64,000 bases of DNA, taken from positions 186,001 through 250,000 of the forward strand of contig JADFCQ010000002.1 in the NCBI GenBank assembly GCA_015223225.1, read 5' to 3'. The notes beneath the pieces are model-generated. The model was not told the origin of the DNA. It made no database searches and saw nothing but the letters and a program-made list of their open reading frames with translations. Positions 29,907-37,983 of this stretch are shown here, one piece after another. The translations under genes and the position numbers were made by a program. Source of the stretch: Acetobacteraceae bacterium H6797. GTDB lineage: Bacteria > Pseudomonadota > Alphaproteobacteria > Acetobacterales > Acetobacteraceae. The number at the start of each line of letters is the position of its first letter. The stretch's first letter is position 1.

Positions 29907-31205
29907 TCAGCTGCCATAGCCCAGCAGGAGGCGCGGCAAGGTAAGTGACATGGCGGGCCAATAGGTCGTCAAGGCGAGAGCGACCAGGATCGCGCCCCAG
30001 AAGGGCCAGATGGTCCTGATCACCTGTTCAATGGGAACCTTGCCGATGGCGCAACCGACGAACAGAACCGCCCCCACGGGCGGGGTAGTGAGGCCGAGGC
30101 CGAGGTTCATCATCATCACCATGCCGAACTGCACCGGGTCCATCCCGATCGACGTGACGACCGGAAGGAAGATGGGCGTGCAGATCAGGATCAGCGCCGC
30201 CATATCCATCACGCAGCCGAGCGCCAGCAGGGCCACGTTGATGAGCAGCAGGATGACGATCGGGTTTTCGCTGACCGACAGCATGGCCTTGGTCAGCAGA
30301 TCGGCGAATTGATAGAGCGCGAGAAGATAGCCGAAGGCCGTGGCCGTGCCCACCAGCAGCAGCACGACCGCCGTGGTCCGCACGCTGGCGGCAACGGCGA
30401 TCTTGAAGCTTTCCCAGGTGAGCGCGCGATAGACGACCAGCGTCACCGCCACCGCCCAAAGCGCGCCGAATGCGGCACTCTCGGTAACGGTGAAGACGCC
30501 GCCGAGCACACCGCCCAGGATGATGACCGCCGTCATCAGCCCCGGCAGCGCATCGATGAAGGTCAGGAAGACATGGCGCAGCCCACCCCAAGGCTCGGCG
30601 GGGTAGCCCCGCTTCACCGCCACGGCATAGGCCGCGATGCCGAGCAACGCACACATGATCACACCTGGCACGATACCGGCGAAGAACAGGGCCGAGACCG
30701 AGATGCCACCGCCGGCCGCGAGGGAATAGATGATCATGTTGTGGCTGGGCGGGATCATGATGCCCGCGATGGAGGCGCAGATGGTGACGTTCACCGCATA
30801 ATCGGTGCCGTAGCCCTTATCTTTCATCGCGGGAATGAGGATAGTGCCCAGCGCCGAGGTATCGGCCACGGCCGAGCCCGAAATGCCGCCGAAGAGCATC
30901 GACGCGGAGACATCGACCATGCCGAGCCCGCCGCGCATCCAGCCCACCATGGCGGAGGCCAGCGAGATCAGCCGCCGCGCGATGCCGCCATGGAGCATGA
31001 TCTCGCCGGCGAAGATGAAGAAGGGAATGGCGAGCAGCGAGAACATGCTCATACCCGCCGTCATCTGCTGGAAGACGACGGCGGGGTTGATGTCCTCATA
31101 GAGAAAGCCGACCAGCGCCGAAACGCCGAGGGTGAAGGCCACGGGAAGCCCGGTCACGACGCCGAGCGCGAAGATCACGAAGATCAGGATGAGGCCGAAT
31201 TCCAT
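29907..31205 (-). CDS. dctM: TRAP transporter large permease (DctM family)
   Basis: 432-residue membrane protein with 12 or more helices, the ion-coupled translocation subunit of a tripartite (TRAP) importer. DctM signatures include PFFIFAGEIMLHGGIARRLI, FGGISGSAVADTSALGTILI and IPPSHNMIIYSLAAGGG. It starts five bases after the dctQ stop. Works with DctQ and DctP encoded directly upstream. Confidence 0.94.
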   Translation of the reverse strand: MEFGLILIFVIFALGVVTGLPVAFTLGVSALVGFLYEDINPAVVFQQMTAGMSMFSLLAIPFFIFAGEIMLHGGIARRLISLASAMVGWMRGGLGMVDVSASMLFGGISGSAVADTSALGTILIPAMKDKGYGTDYAVNVTICASIAGIMIPPSHNMIIYSLAAGGGISVSALFFAGIVPGVIMCALLGIAAYAVAVKRGYPAEPWGGLRHVFLTFIDALPGLMTAVIILGGVLGGVFTVTESAAFGALWAVAVTLVVYRALTWESFKIAVAASVRTTAVVLLLVGTATAFGYLLALYQFADLLTKAMLSVSENPIVILLLINVALLALGCVMDMAALILICTPIFLPVVTSIGMDPVQFGMVMMMNLGLGLTTPPVGAVLFVGCAIGKVPIEQVIRTIWPFWGAILVALALTTYWPAMSLTLPRLLLGYGS

Positions 31206-31210
31206 GGCGG

Positions 31211-31717
31211 CTACTCCAGCGAGGCGCCGAGGCGCTGCTCGCTATGCTCCCGCCGGAGCGCGAGCAGGAGCTGCTCCACGGCGAAAAGCGCGATCAGCAC
31301 GCCGCAGATGACGAGCGGCATATAGGTCCAAGCCATGGACACCCCGATCAGCGGGATACGGATGCCTATCGAGGTCTGTACCAGCTCGATCGAATACCAG
31401 GCCATGGCAGCGCCGAAGAAACCGACGACAGCATCGACAACGATCTCCACCCAGCGCCGCAGCCCCGCCGGCAGCGCCTGGCGGAATCCGAGCACGGAGA
31501 GGTGGAACCGCTCGCGGACGCCGACGGCGGCCACCGGCAGGGCAATCCCCACCACGGTCAGGGTGGCGCCGCGTTCCACCCAGGTGGGCGTGTCGTTGAG
31601 CACATATCGCCCGAAGACCATCCAGCCCGTCATGACCACGAGCGCCACCATGGCGCAGCTCGCAAGGACGATGACAAGACGGGCAAGTTGATCCAGCAGC
31701 GCGGAGAATTGTCGCAT
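31211..31717 (-). CDS. dctQ: TRAP transporter small permease (DctQ family)
   Basis: 168 residues with four predicted membrane helices, the small membrane subunit that pairs with DctM. Signatures: FGRYVLNDTPTWVERGATL between helices and RFHLSVLGF afterwards. ATG at 31717. It sits between dctP and dctM; a strong stem between dctP and dctQ may lower permease expression relative to the binding protein. Confidence 0.9.
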   Translation of the reverse strand: MRQFSALLDQLARLVIVLASCAMVALVVMTGWMVFGRYVLNDTPTWVERGATLTVVGIALPVAAVGVRERFHLSVLGFRQALPAGLRRWVEIVVDAVVGFFGAAMAWYSIELVQTSIGIRIPLIGVSMAWTYMPLVICGVLIALFAVEQLLLALRREHSEQRLGASLE

Positions 31718-31780
31718 CCGGCCGTTCCCATCAGGAGGAGGAAGCGAGCCCGGCACTTGCCGGCCCGAGAGAAGGAAAGC

Positions 31781-31805
31781 GAAAGGCGGGGGCACCCCGC
31801 CTTTC
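31781..31805 (-). terminator. Intra-operon hairpin between dctP and dctQ
   Basis: An 11-bp perfect stem (31781-31791 with 31795-31805) with a 3-base loop, followed on the minus strand by CGCTTTCCTTCTC. It lies just after the dctP stop. Such stems commonly let binding protein be made in excess of permease. Confidence 0.6.
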
Positions 31806-31813
31806 CCGTCATG

Positions 31814-32815
31814 TCACCGCGTCTCTCGAATGCGCTGCACAAGGCTCGCGACGGTGGGGTCGGCGGCATATTTGGCATAGACCGGCGCCATCGCGGCCTG
31901 CCAGGGGCCCTTGTCGGTGATCTCGGTCACCTGCGCGCCGCCGGCGATCACGCGCTCACGGCTCACCCGCTCGCGTTCCGCCCAAAGCTGGCGCTGCATC
32001 TGCGCGCTTTCACGCGCCGCGGCCTTCACCAGTTCCTTGTCGGCGGCCGAAAGCCGCTGCCAGCGCGTCCGCGACACGGCGAGGATCTCCGGCACGTTGG
32101 AATGCTCGGTCGTCGCGAAATACCTCGCCACCTCGAAATGCCGCGTGCTCTCGTAAGAGGGCCAGTTGTTCTCGGCTCCGTCGATCACGCCCGATTGGAG
32201 GCTGGTATAGACCTCGCCGAAGGGAAGCGGCGTCGGGTTGGCGCCGAGCGCGCGGATCAGGTCGATCCAGAGATCCGAGGTCTGCACACGGATCTTCATG
32301 CCGCGTAGATCTTCCGGCTTCGCCACCAGCCGGCGCGTATACATGCTGCGCGCACCCGCATCATACCAGGCGAGCGGCACGATCCCGACGCCTTCGAGCT
32401 GCTTGGCGATCTCGTCGCCGACCGGCCCGTCCATCACCGTGTGCAGATGCTCCACGCTGCGGAAGAGGAAGGGCAGCGTGGGCACCTGTGTCAGCGGCGC
32501 GAGATTGTTCAGCGGGCTGAGGTTGAACTCCGCGAAATCGATGGAGCCCAGCCGCATCTGCTGGATCGCCTCGTCCTGCTGGCCGAGCTGGGCGGAGTGA
32601 TAGGTCTTGAGCCGGATGCGGTTGTTGGTGCGCTGCGCGACCAGCTCGCCGAAACGCTCCATGCCCCTGGAAACCGGATAATCAGGCGGATGGATGTTCC
32701 AGCCGCGCCATTCCTGCGCCTTGGACACGGTCGCAGCGAAGCAGGTCATGGCGATTGCGGCGGCAGCCAGGGCGGCGCGCAGCCGCCAGGGGCGCGCCAT
32801 CGGGGCACCGGTCAT
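31814..32815 (-). CDS. dctP: TRAP transporter substrate-binding protein (DctP family)
   Basis: 333-residue periplasmic binding protein. Sec signal peptide at the N-terminus (RAALAAAAIAMTCFAATVSKA, cleavage after AQE or near it). DctP-family features include PTLPFLFRSVEHLHTVMDG, YTRRLVAKPEDLRGMKIRVQ, with the arginine that binds carboxylates, and GEVYTSLQSGVIDGAENNW. It is upstream of dctQ and dctM. The carboxylate-binding arginine and adjacent udh make a uronate or other acid sugar the likely ligand. Confidence 0.92.
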   Translation of the reverse strand: MTGAPMARPWRLRAALAAAAIAMTCFAATVSKAQEWRGWNIHPPDYPVSRGMERFGELVAQRTNNRIRLKTYHSAQLGQQDEAIQQMRLGSIDFAEFNLSPLNNLAPLTQVPTLPFLFRSVEHLHTVMDGPVGDEIAKQLEGVGIVPLAWYDAGARSMYTRRLVAKPEDLRGMKIRVQTSDLWIDLIRALGANPTPLPFGEVYTSLQSGVIDGAENNWPSYESTRHFEVARYFATTEHSNVPEILAVSRTRWQRLSAADKELVKAAARESAQMQRQLWAERERVSRERVIAGGAQVTEITDKGPWQAAMAPVYAKYAADPTVASLVQRIRETR

Positions 32816-32931
32816 CGTGAACGTCTCCTGTCGCGGGCCGGTCAGTGCCGGCCCGTCATTTGCTGCAATAGCAGGAAACTATCACCCGGCGGGCGGGCCG
32901 ACGTCAACGTTCACGTTACATGATCGAAATT

Positions 32932-34158
32932 TTAGTCGATGACCGCCTGGTAACTCAGCACGCGAAGCTCCCGTCGCACCGGCCAGGCGGAGGAAGGCAT
33001 GAGCTGCGCGAGGAAGATCACCGCCATCTCCTCCTCCGGGTCGATCCAGAAGGCCGTGCTCGCGGCACCGCCCCAGGCGCATTCGCCGGGCGTGCCCAGG
33101 ATCTGCGCCCGCGCCGGGTCGAGCGTCACGGAGAAGCCCAGGCCGAAGCCGATGCCCTCGGCGGTGGATTCCGACCAGCGCGGCTGGCCCATCGCCGCCA
33201 TATCGCCGCGCAGGTGGTTGCTCATCATCAGCTCCACCGTCTTGCGGCCGAGATAGCGCGTGCCGTCCAACTCGCCCTTGTTCAGCATCATCAGGCAGAA
33301 GCGCAGATAATCGGCCGCCGTGGAGACGAGGCCGCCGCCACCGGAATTCACCCGGCGCGGCTTGAGGAAGCGGCTGGTGGCCGCATCGTCCAGCAGCGCG
33401 AGCGTCCCATCCGGCCCGCGCCCGTAATTTGAGGCGAAGCGATGCGCCTTGCCCTCATGGACGAAGAAATCGGTATCCACCATGCCGAGCGGGCGGATGA
33501 GCCGCTCGCGCAGGAATTCCTCGAAGGGCCGGCCCGAGATCACCTCGACGAGATAGCCGAGCACATCGGTCGAGATGGAATAGTTCCACTCCGCCCCCGG
33601 CTGGGCAATCAGCGGCAGGCTCGCCGCCTTGCGCACCACTTCCTCCAGCGAGGTCTCGGCGGTCTGGAAATCCACGCCCTGCTCGCGATAGGCGGCATCG
33701 ACCAGCGTGGCCTGCATGAAGCCATAGGTCAGGCCCGAGGTGTGGGTCAGCAGATCGCGGAAGGTGATGTCGCGCATCGCCGGCACGGTATCGATCTTCC
33801 CGCGCCCGCCGCCCACCGCAACGCGCTGGTTCGCGAAGAAGGGCAGGAAGCGCGAGATCGGATCGTCGAGCTGAAACAGCCCCTCCTCGTAGAGCATCAT
33901 GATGGCAACCGAGGTGAGCGGCTTGGTCATGGAATAGAAGCGATGGATGGTGTCGCCCGCCATCGCCCTGCCGCTCGCCATATCGGCCAGGCCCGAGGAG
34001 CCGAAATGCGCGACCTCGCCATGGCGCGAGACGAGCGTGGTGGCCCCCGCGAATTTCCCATCCGCCACCAGCTTGTCGCGCCAGGCGTCGATCCGCGCGA
34101 GGCGCTTCGGGCAGAGGCCCAGGCTATTGGGGTCGGTCAGGGCGATCTCGCTCATCAT
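32932..34158 (-). CDS. Serine hydrolase, beta-lactamase class C family
   Basis: 408 residues from the ATG at 34158. The active-site serine and lysine are S76 and K79 in FYSMTKP, and the tyrosine motif YSISTD is near 185. No signal peptide is visible, so it is probably cytoplasmic. The family includes esterases, lactonases, D-aminopeptidases and real lactamases; resistance is unlikely. It is the first gene of the minus-strand series with dctPQM and udh, 116 bases from dctP, and could hydrolyse an ester or lactone of the imported compound. Confidence 0.85.
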   Translation of the reverse strand: MMSEIALTDPNSLGLCPKRLARIDAWRDKLVADGKFAGATTLVSRHGEVAHFGSSGLADMASGRAMAGDTIHRFYSMTKPLTSVAIMMLYEEGLFQLDDPISRFLPFFANQRVAVGGGRGKIDTVPAMRDITFRDLLTHTSGLTYGFMQATLVDAAYREQGVDFQTAETSLEEVVRKAASLPLIAQPGAEWNYSISTDVLGYLVEVISGRPFEEFLRERLIRPLGMVDTDFFVHEGKAHRFASNYGRGPDGTLALLDDAATSRFLKPRRVNSGGGGLVSTAADYLRFCLMMLNKGELDGTRYLGRKTVELMMSNHLRGDMAAMGQPRWSESTAEGIGFGLGFSVTLDPARAQILGTPGECAWGGAASTAFWIDPEEEMAVIFLAQLMPSSAWPVRRELRVLSYQAVID

Positions 34159-34285
34159 CGTCTCTCTGCGGCTCATTCATCCAGCGGCGTCGAGCCTGCC
34201 ACGGGCCCGGAAAGGCGGCCAGCCCGGCTTGCCCTCTGGCTGCCGAAGCCCCAGTCTCCGCGGCCGTGAACGTCTGGAGATGACC

Positions 34286-35254
34286 ATGCTGCCGCCCAAG
34301 GAAAAGCTCAAAATCTGCTTCGCCCATGTCGCCTATCACTTCGCGGAGCGGTTCGCCCTGCGCAACAGCGGCTACGACGCCGTGCAGGCCTGGTCGAAGG
34401 CCGAGTTGGAAGCGATCCAGGATCAGGTCGATGTGCTGGTCGTCTCGGGCCTGTGGGAGAACGAACTGGCGGCCTCGATGCCGAAGCTGCGCTATATCCA
34501 GTCGATCAGCGCGGGCGTCGATCGCTACGATCCGAAGGTGCTTTCGGTCAATGGCATCCGCCTCGCCTCCGCCTCGGGCGCCAATGCGCGGGCGGTTTCC
34601 GAACATGCCATGTCGCTGATCCTCGCCCTGGCCCGCCGCCTACCGGAAGCGCGCGACAATCAGACCAAGCGCCACTGGCGCGGCATGATCGGCGATCTCA
34701 CCACGCGCGAGGACGAGCTTTCGGGCAAGACCATCCTCATCGTCGGCCTCGGCCAGATCGGCGGCCGCCTCGCCCGCCTCTCCAAAGCCTTCGACATGAA
34801 GGTGATCGGACTGAAGCGCGATGTGACGACGGGCACCGAAGGCGCGGATGAAGTGCGGACCATGGCGGAGTTCAAATCCGTCCTGCCGAAGGCCGATATC
34901 ATCGCCCTCACCTGCCCCCTCACGGCCGAGACGCAGAACATGGTCGATGCCGAGGCCTTCTCGCTGATGAAGAAGAGTGCCTGGCTGGTGAATTGCGCGC
35001 GCGGCAAGGTCGTGAAGGAAGATGCGCTGATCGAGGCGATGACGGCGGGCCGAATCGCGGGCGCTGCGCTGGACGTGACGGTGGAGGAACCGCTGCCGCC
35101 CAGCAGCCAGCTTTGGGAACTGCCCAATACCTTCATCACCCCGCATACAGGCGGCGAGACCCGCAAATACGAGGACGCAGTGATCGATATCCTGCTCGAA
35201 AACCTGGGCAGGCTGGAGCGCGGTCAGACCGCGCTCCGTAATCAGGTCGTCTGA
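34286..35254 (+). CDS. D-2-hydroxyacid dehydrogenase
   Basis: 322 residues from the ATG at 34286, with GGAG at 34276-34279; an ATG two codons upstream lies too close to this site. NAD fold VGLGQIGGRLARL, catalytic arginine in NCARGKVV, glutamate in VTVEEPLPP, and histidine in TPHTGGETR are all in place. The family reduces 2-keto acids or oxidises D-2-hydroxyacids. It is divergent from the serine hydrolase gene and convergent with the secreted protein, whose stop abuts its own (TGATCA at 35252-35257). Confidence 0.9.
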   Translation: MLPPKEKLKICFAHVAYHFAERFALRNSGYDAVQAWSKAELEAIQDQVDVLVVSGLWENELAASMPKLRYIQSISAGVDRYDPKVLSVNGIRLASASGANARAVSEHAMSLILALARRLPEARDNQTKRHWRGMIGDLTTREDELSGKTILIVGLGQIGGRLARLSKAFDMKVIGLKRDVTTGTEGADEVRTMAEFKSVLPKADIIALTCPLTAETQNMVDAEAFSLMKKSAWLVNCARGKVVKEDALIEAMTAGRIAGAALDVTVEEPLPPSSQLWELPNTFITPHTGGETRKYEDAVIDILLENLGRLERGQTALRNQVV

Positions 35255-35902
35255 TCAGTCGTTATTGTTACGGGGGAAAGGCAGGGAGCTGACCGCGCAG
35301 AGGTCGACCCCCCGCCGTTCCTCCGAACGGCCGTTCTCATAGACGATGCGCACGTCGTAGCGGCACTCGCCCGCAACGAGGCGCACGGCGAAGAACTTGC
35401 CCGGCTGGACCATCTCGTCGCCCAGGCGGTCGGGCCCCCAGTCATTGTCGGTCGAGGGCGAAGCATAGACCTCACGGATTGCCTGGCTGCCACGATTGAC
35501 GACATTGAAGGAGGGGTTGCCGCGGCGGCCCACTCCCGCCGGCGCGCCACCCTTGCCGCTGCCGCCCGAAGAAGCGGACTGGTTGCCGAAGACCACCTCG
35601 TTGCGGCGGCAGAGATTGATGCCGCGCCGCTCCTCGGCATCCGAGCCCTGCACCACCACGCGGATGTCATAGGTGCATTCGCCGCGCGGCAGGCGGATCG
35701 CATAGGTCCGTCCGGCGGCGACCACATCGTCGCCCAGCCTGTCGCGGCCCCAGTCATCCTGGCTGCTCGGCGAGGCATAGACCTCGATGATGTTCCGGCC
35801 CGTATTGTTCACGAGTGTGAAGGACGGGTCGTTACCCTGCGCGAGAGAGACTTGTGTGGCTCCCAGGAGCATTGTCAGGGCGAGGACGACGCGGCGCAGC
35901 AT
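35255..35902 (-). CDS. Secreted protein with two copies of one ~73-residue domain
   Basis: 215 residues, Sec signal peptide (MLRRVVLALTMLLGATQVSLA). Two tandem repeats, 26-98 and 130-202, share EVYASPS, DWG-DRLGD, GEC-YD-R and EERRG followed by a hydrophobic residue and C; each has two cysteines (C76/C98 and C180/C202), likely a disulfide. A Ser/Gly-rich linker joins them and a short Pro/Asn tail ends the protein. I recall single-copy secreted proteins with this domain in other alphaproteobacteria but know no function. GAGGAGA eight bases upstream supports the ATG at 35902. The 226-base region upstream to the next gene shows no recognised sites. Confidence 0.85.
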   Translation of the reverse strand: MLRRVVLALTMLLGATQVSLAQGNDPSFTLVNNTGRNIIEVYASPSSQDDWGRDRLGDDVVAAGRTYAIRLPRGECTYDIRVVVQGSDAEERRGINLCRRNEVVFGNQSASSGGSGKGGAPAGVGRRGNPSFNVVNRGSQAIREVYASPSTDNDWGPDRLGDEMVQPGKFFAVRLVAGECRYDVRIVYENGRSEERRGVDLCAVSSLPFPRNNND

Positions 35903-36128
35903 GATGGTTTCTCCTCGTTGCGGACGAGCACTTCGGCCTATTGCGGTATTCTAGAGCGAATGACGCCGTGGCATGAATAACGGCTTCATTCAAGTTCGCG
36001 GTAGAATCAAAGCTTTAGCTCACCTCCTCGCGATCAGCCCCCTTAAGGCCGCTTTCCGGCAGCCTCGAGCCGGCCTGGGCAGGGGCGGAGACGCGGGCCA
36101 GAATGCGCCGGAAAGCGCGGAGACGAGC

Positions 36129-37598
36129 ATGACCCAGCCCCCAGTTGATACCGCTGCCGATACCCAGCCGGAGCCCATGGCCGACCTGCTGATTACTGGC
36201 GGCACCGTGGTCAACGAGACCGGCCGTTTCCCTGCCGATGTCGCGGTGAAGGACGGGCTCATCGCCTTCATCGGCCACCCTTCCCTCGCCCCGCGCGCGA
36301 AACGGGTGCTGGAGGCGAAAGGCCGCTTCATCCTGCCCGGCGCCATCGACGTGCATACGCATATCCGCGAGCCCGGCATGACGCAGAAGGAGAATTGGAC
36401 GACCGGCACCCGCGCCGCGGCGGCGGGCGGCGTCACCACCGTCTTCGACATGCCCAATACCGACCCGCCGACTTGGAGCCTCGAGGCCCTGGCCGAGAAG
36501 CAGGCGGCGGCCGAGAAACAGGCCCACGTGAATTACGGCCTCTACGGCCTGCTGGACGAGCGGACGCTCGGCAATATCGAGCCGCTGACCAAGGCCGGCG
36601 TCATCGGCTTCAAGCTCTTCCTCGGCAATACGACGGGCAATCTCCCGGCCCCGAATGACGGCGCGGTGCTGGAAGGGTTCGAGATCCTGGCCGGGCTCGG
36701 GATGCGCTGCTCCATCCATGCCGAGAACTCGCCCATGCTCTTCTGGCGCGAGCGCCGCATGCGCGAGGCCGGGCGCGACGATGATTTCGCCCATTGGTGC
36801 GCGCGCGCCGATATTGTAGCGCTGGAAAGCCTCGGCCGCGCCATCTGCCTCTCGGAATGGACCGGCGCGCGCATCCATATCGTGCATGAAAGCTGCGCCC
36901 GTTCGGTGCCGGTGATCCGCGAGGCCAAGGCGCGCGGCGTGCCCATGACGGTCGAAACCTGCCCGCAATTCCTCTTCCTCGCCGCCGAGGAACTGACGGG
37001 CCAACAGGCGAAGATCGCCCGCATGAACCCGCCCATCCGCGAGGGCGCCCAGCGCGAGGCGCTGCTCAAGGCGCTCATCGACGGCACGATCGACATGATC
37101 GCGACCGACCACGCGCCCCATGCCATGGAAGAGAAGCAGCGCGACAGCATCTGGGACAATGCCTGCGGCTTCCCTGGCGTGGAGACCTCGATGCGCCTCA
37201 TGCTGACGCTGGTGGATCAGGGGAAGATGCGGCTGGAGGATTACGTCCGCATGTCCAGCGCGGCACCGGCGCGCGCCTTCGGCCTCGCGGGGCGCAAGGG
37301 CGTCATTCAGCCGGGGGCGGATGCGGATCTGGTTGTGGTCGATGTCACGAAGCGCGCCCCGATCCTGGCCGAGATGCTACATTCGGAGAAAAGCCGGTTC
37401 ACGCCCTATGAGGGTATCGAAACCGTCGGCGCGCCGGTCGCGACCATCGTGCGCGGGCGTGTCGTCATGGAAAACGGCCTCGTCGCCGAGGCCGCAGGCT
37501 GGGGGCGTCAGGAGCGGCCGGTCATGCCGCCCGCGGCCCCCCGCAATCTGGCAACCAGCACCCAGGCGATCCTTCGCCCGGGCGCCATGCCTTTCTAG
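36129..37598 (+). CDS. Dihydroorotase/allantoinase-family amidohydrolase
   Basis: 489 residues from the ATG at 36129. Binuclear zinc amidohydrolase signatures: H76 and H78 in DVHTHIREPG, carboxylated lysine K162 in GFKLFLG, ATDHAPHAMEEKQ near 340, and SAAPARAFGLAGRKG at the end. The first 17 residues before MADLLITGGTVV are Gln/Pro/Thr-rich and may be an over-extended start. Placement alone, away from pyrB or purine genes, leaves dihydroorotase, allantoinase or another cyclic-amide hydrolase equally open. Confidence 0.85.
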   Translation: MTQPPVDTAADTQPEPMADLLITGGTVVNETGRFPADVAVKDGLIAFIGHPSLAPRAKRVLEAKGRFILPGAIDVHTHIREPGMTQKENWTTGTRAAAAGGVTTVFDMPNTDPPTWSLEALAEKQAAAEKQAHVNYGLYGLLDERTLGNIEPLTKAGVIGFKLFLGNTTGNLPAPNDGAVLEGFEILAGLGMRCSIHAENSPMLFWRERRMREAGRDDDFAHWCARADIVALESLGRAICLSEWTGARIHIVHESCARSVPVIREAKARGVPMTVETCPQFLFLAAEELTGQQAKIARMNPPIREGAQREALLKALIDGTIDMIATDHAPHAMEEKQRDSIWDNACGFPGVETSMRLMLTLVDQGKMRLEDYVRMSSAAPARAFGLAGRKGVIQPGADADLVVVDVTKRAPILAEMLHSEKSRFTPYEGIETVGAPVATIVRGRVVMENGLVAEAAGWGRQERPVMPPAAPRNLATSTQAILRPGAMPF

Positions 37599-37616
37599 CC
37601 GGCGTTCAGCCTAGCC

Positions 37617-37736
37617 TCAGCCGAGCGTGTCCATCACGATGCGACGGATCTCGTCCTGGCTCAGCCCCTGGGGCTGAACGGGGCGCTCGGCCTTGGCAAC
37701 GAGCGGCTTGGTAGTCGTGGTCTGCGTGTTCTTCAT
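37617..37736 (-). CDS. Possible 39-residue protein
   Basis: Open frame from ATG at 37736, beginning MKNTQTTTTKPLVAKAE and ending in DEIRRIVMDTLG. Upstream is AAGGA with a longer than usual spacing of about 16 bases. The sequence is polar, with a helical C-terminus. It has a plausible start in a gap between convergent genes. Support is limited; homologues in related genomes would decide. Confidence 0.35.
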   Translation of the reverse strand: MKNTQTTTTKPLVAKAERPVQPQGLSQDEIRRIVMDTLG

Positions 37737-37983
37737 TGTGGTTGTAACTTTTTCCTTGGGCCGTGCCCTCGTGACACGGCCGATTTCGATGATCGTGGAC
37801 CGCCTGCATGACGCTGGCATGTACGCGTTAAACAGTTCCTAAACTGGCTTGAGGTTTCCAGTCTTTCGACCGCAATCCGATGACAATACGGTGCGACTCG
37901 GAAGAAGATTGCCCTTACAGCGGGCAAACGGACTGTTAGGTGGGCATATGGGCCTGCTCAGCCCGCAATCAACCCCCTGCCTC
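37737..37983. other. Intergenic region, no recognised feature
   Basis: Gap between the possible small gene and the 3' end of the GH17 gene. It is less GC-rich than its surroundings. No convincing ORF, terminator, repeat or RNA gene was seen. It could hold the promoter of the small gene. Confidence 0.5.

Noticed and set aside
32932..34158. Beta-lactam resistance gene
   Set aside because: The SxxK and YSI motifs fit the broad class C-like hydrolase family, but no signal peptide is seen and its neighbours are catabolic.
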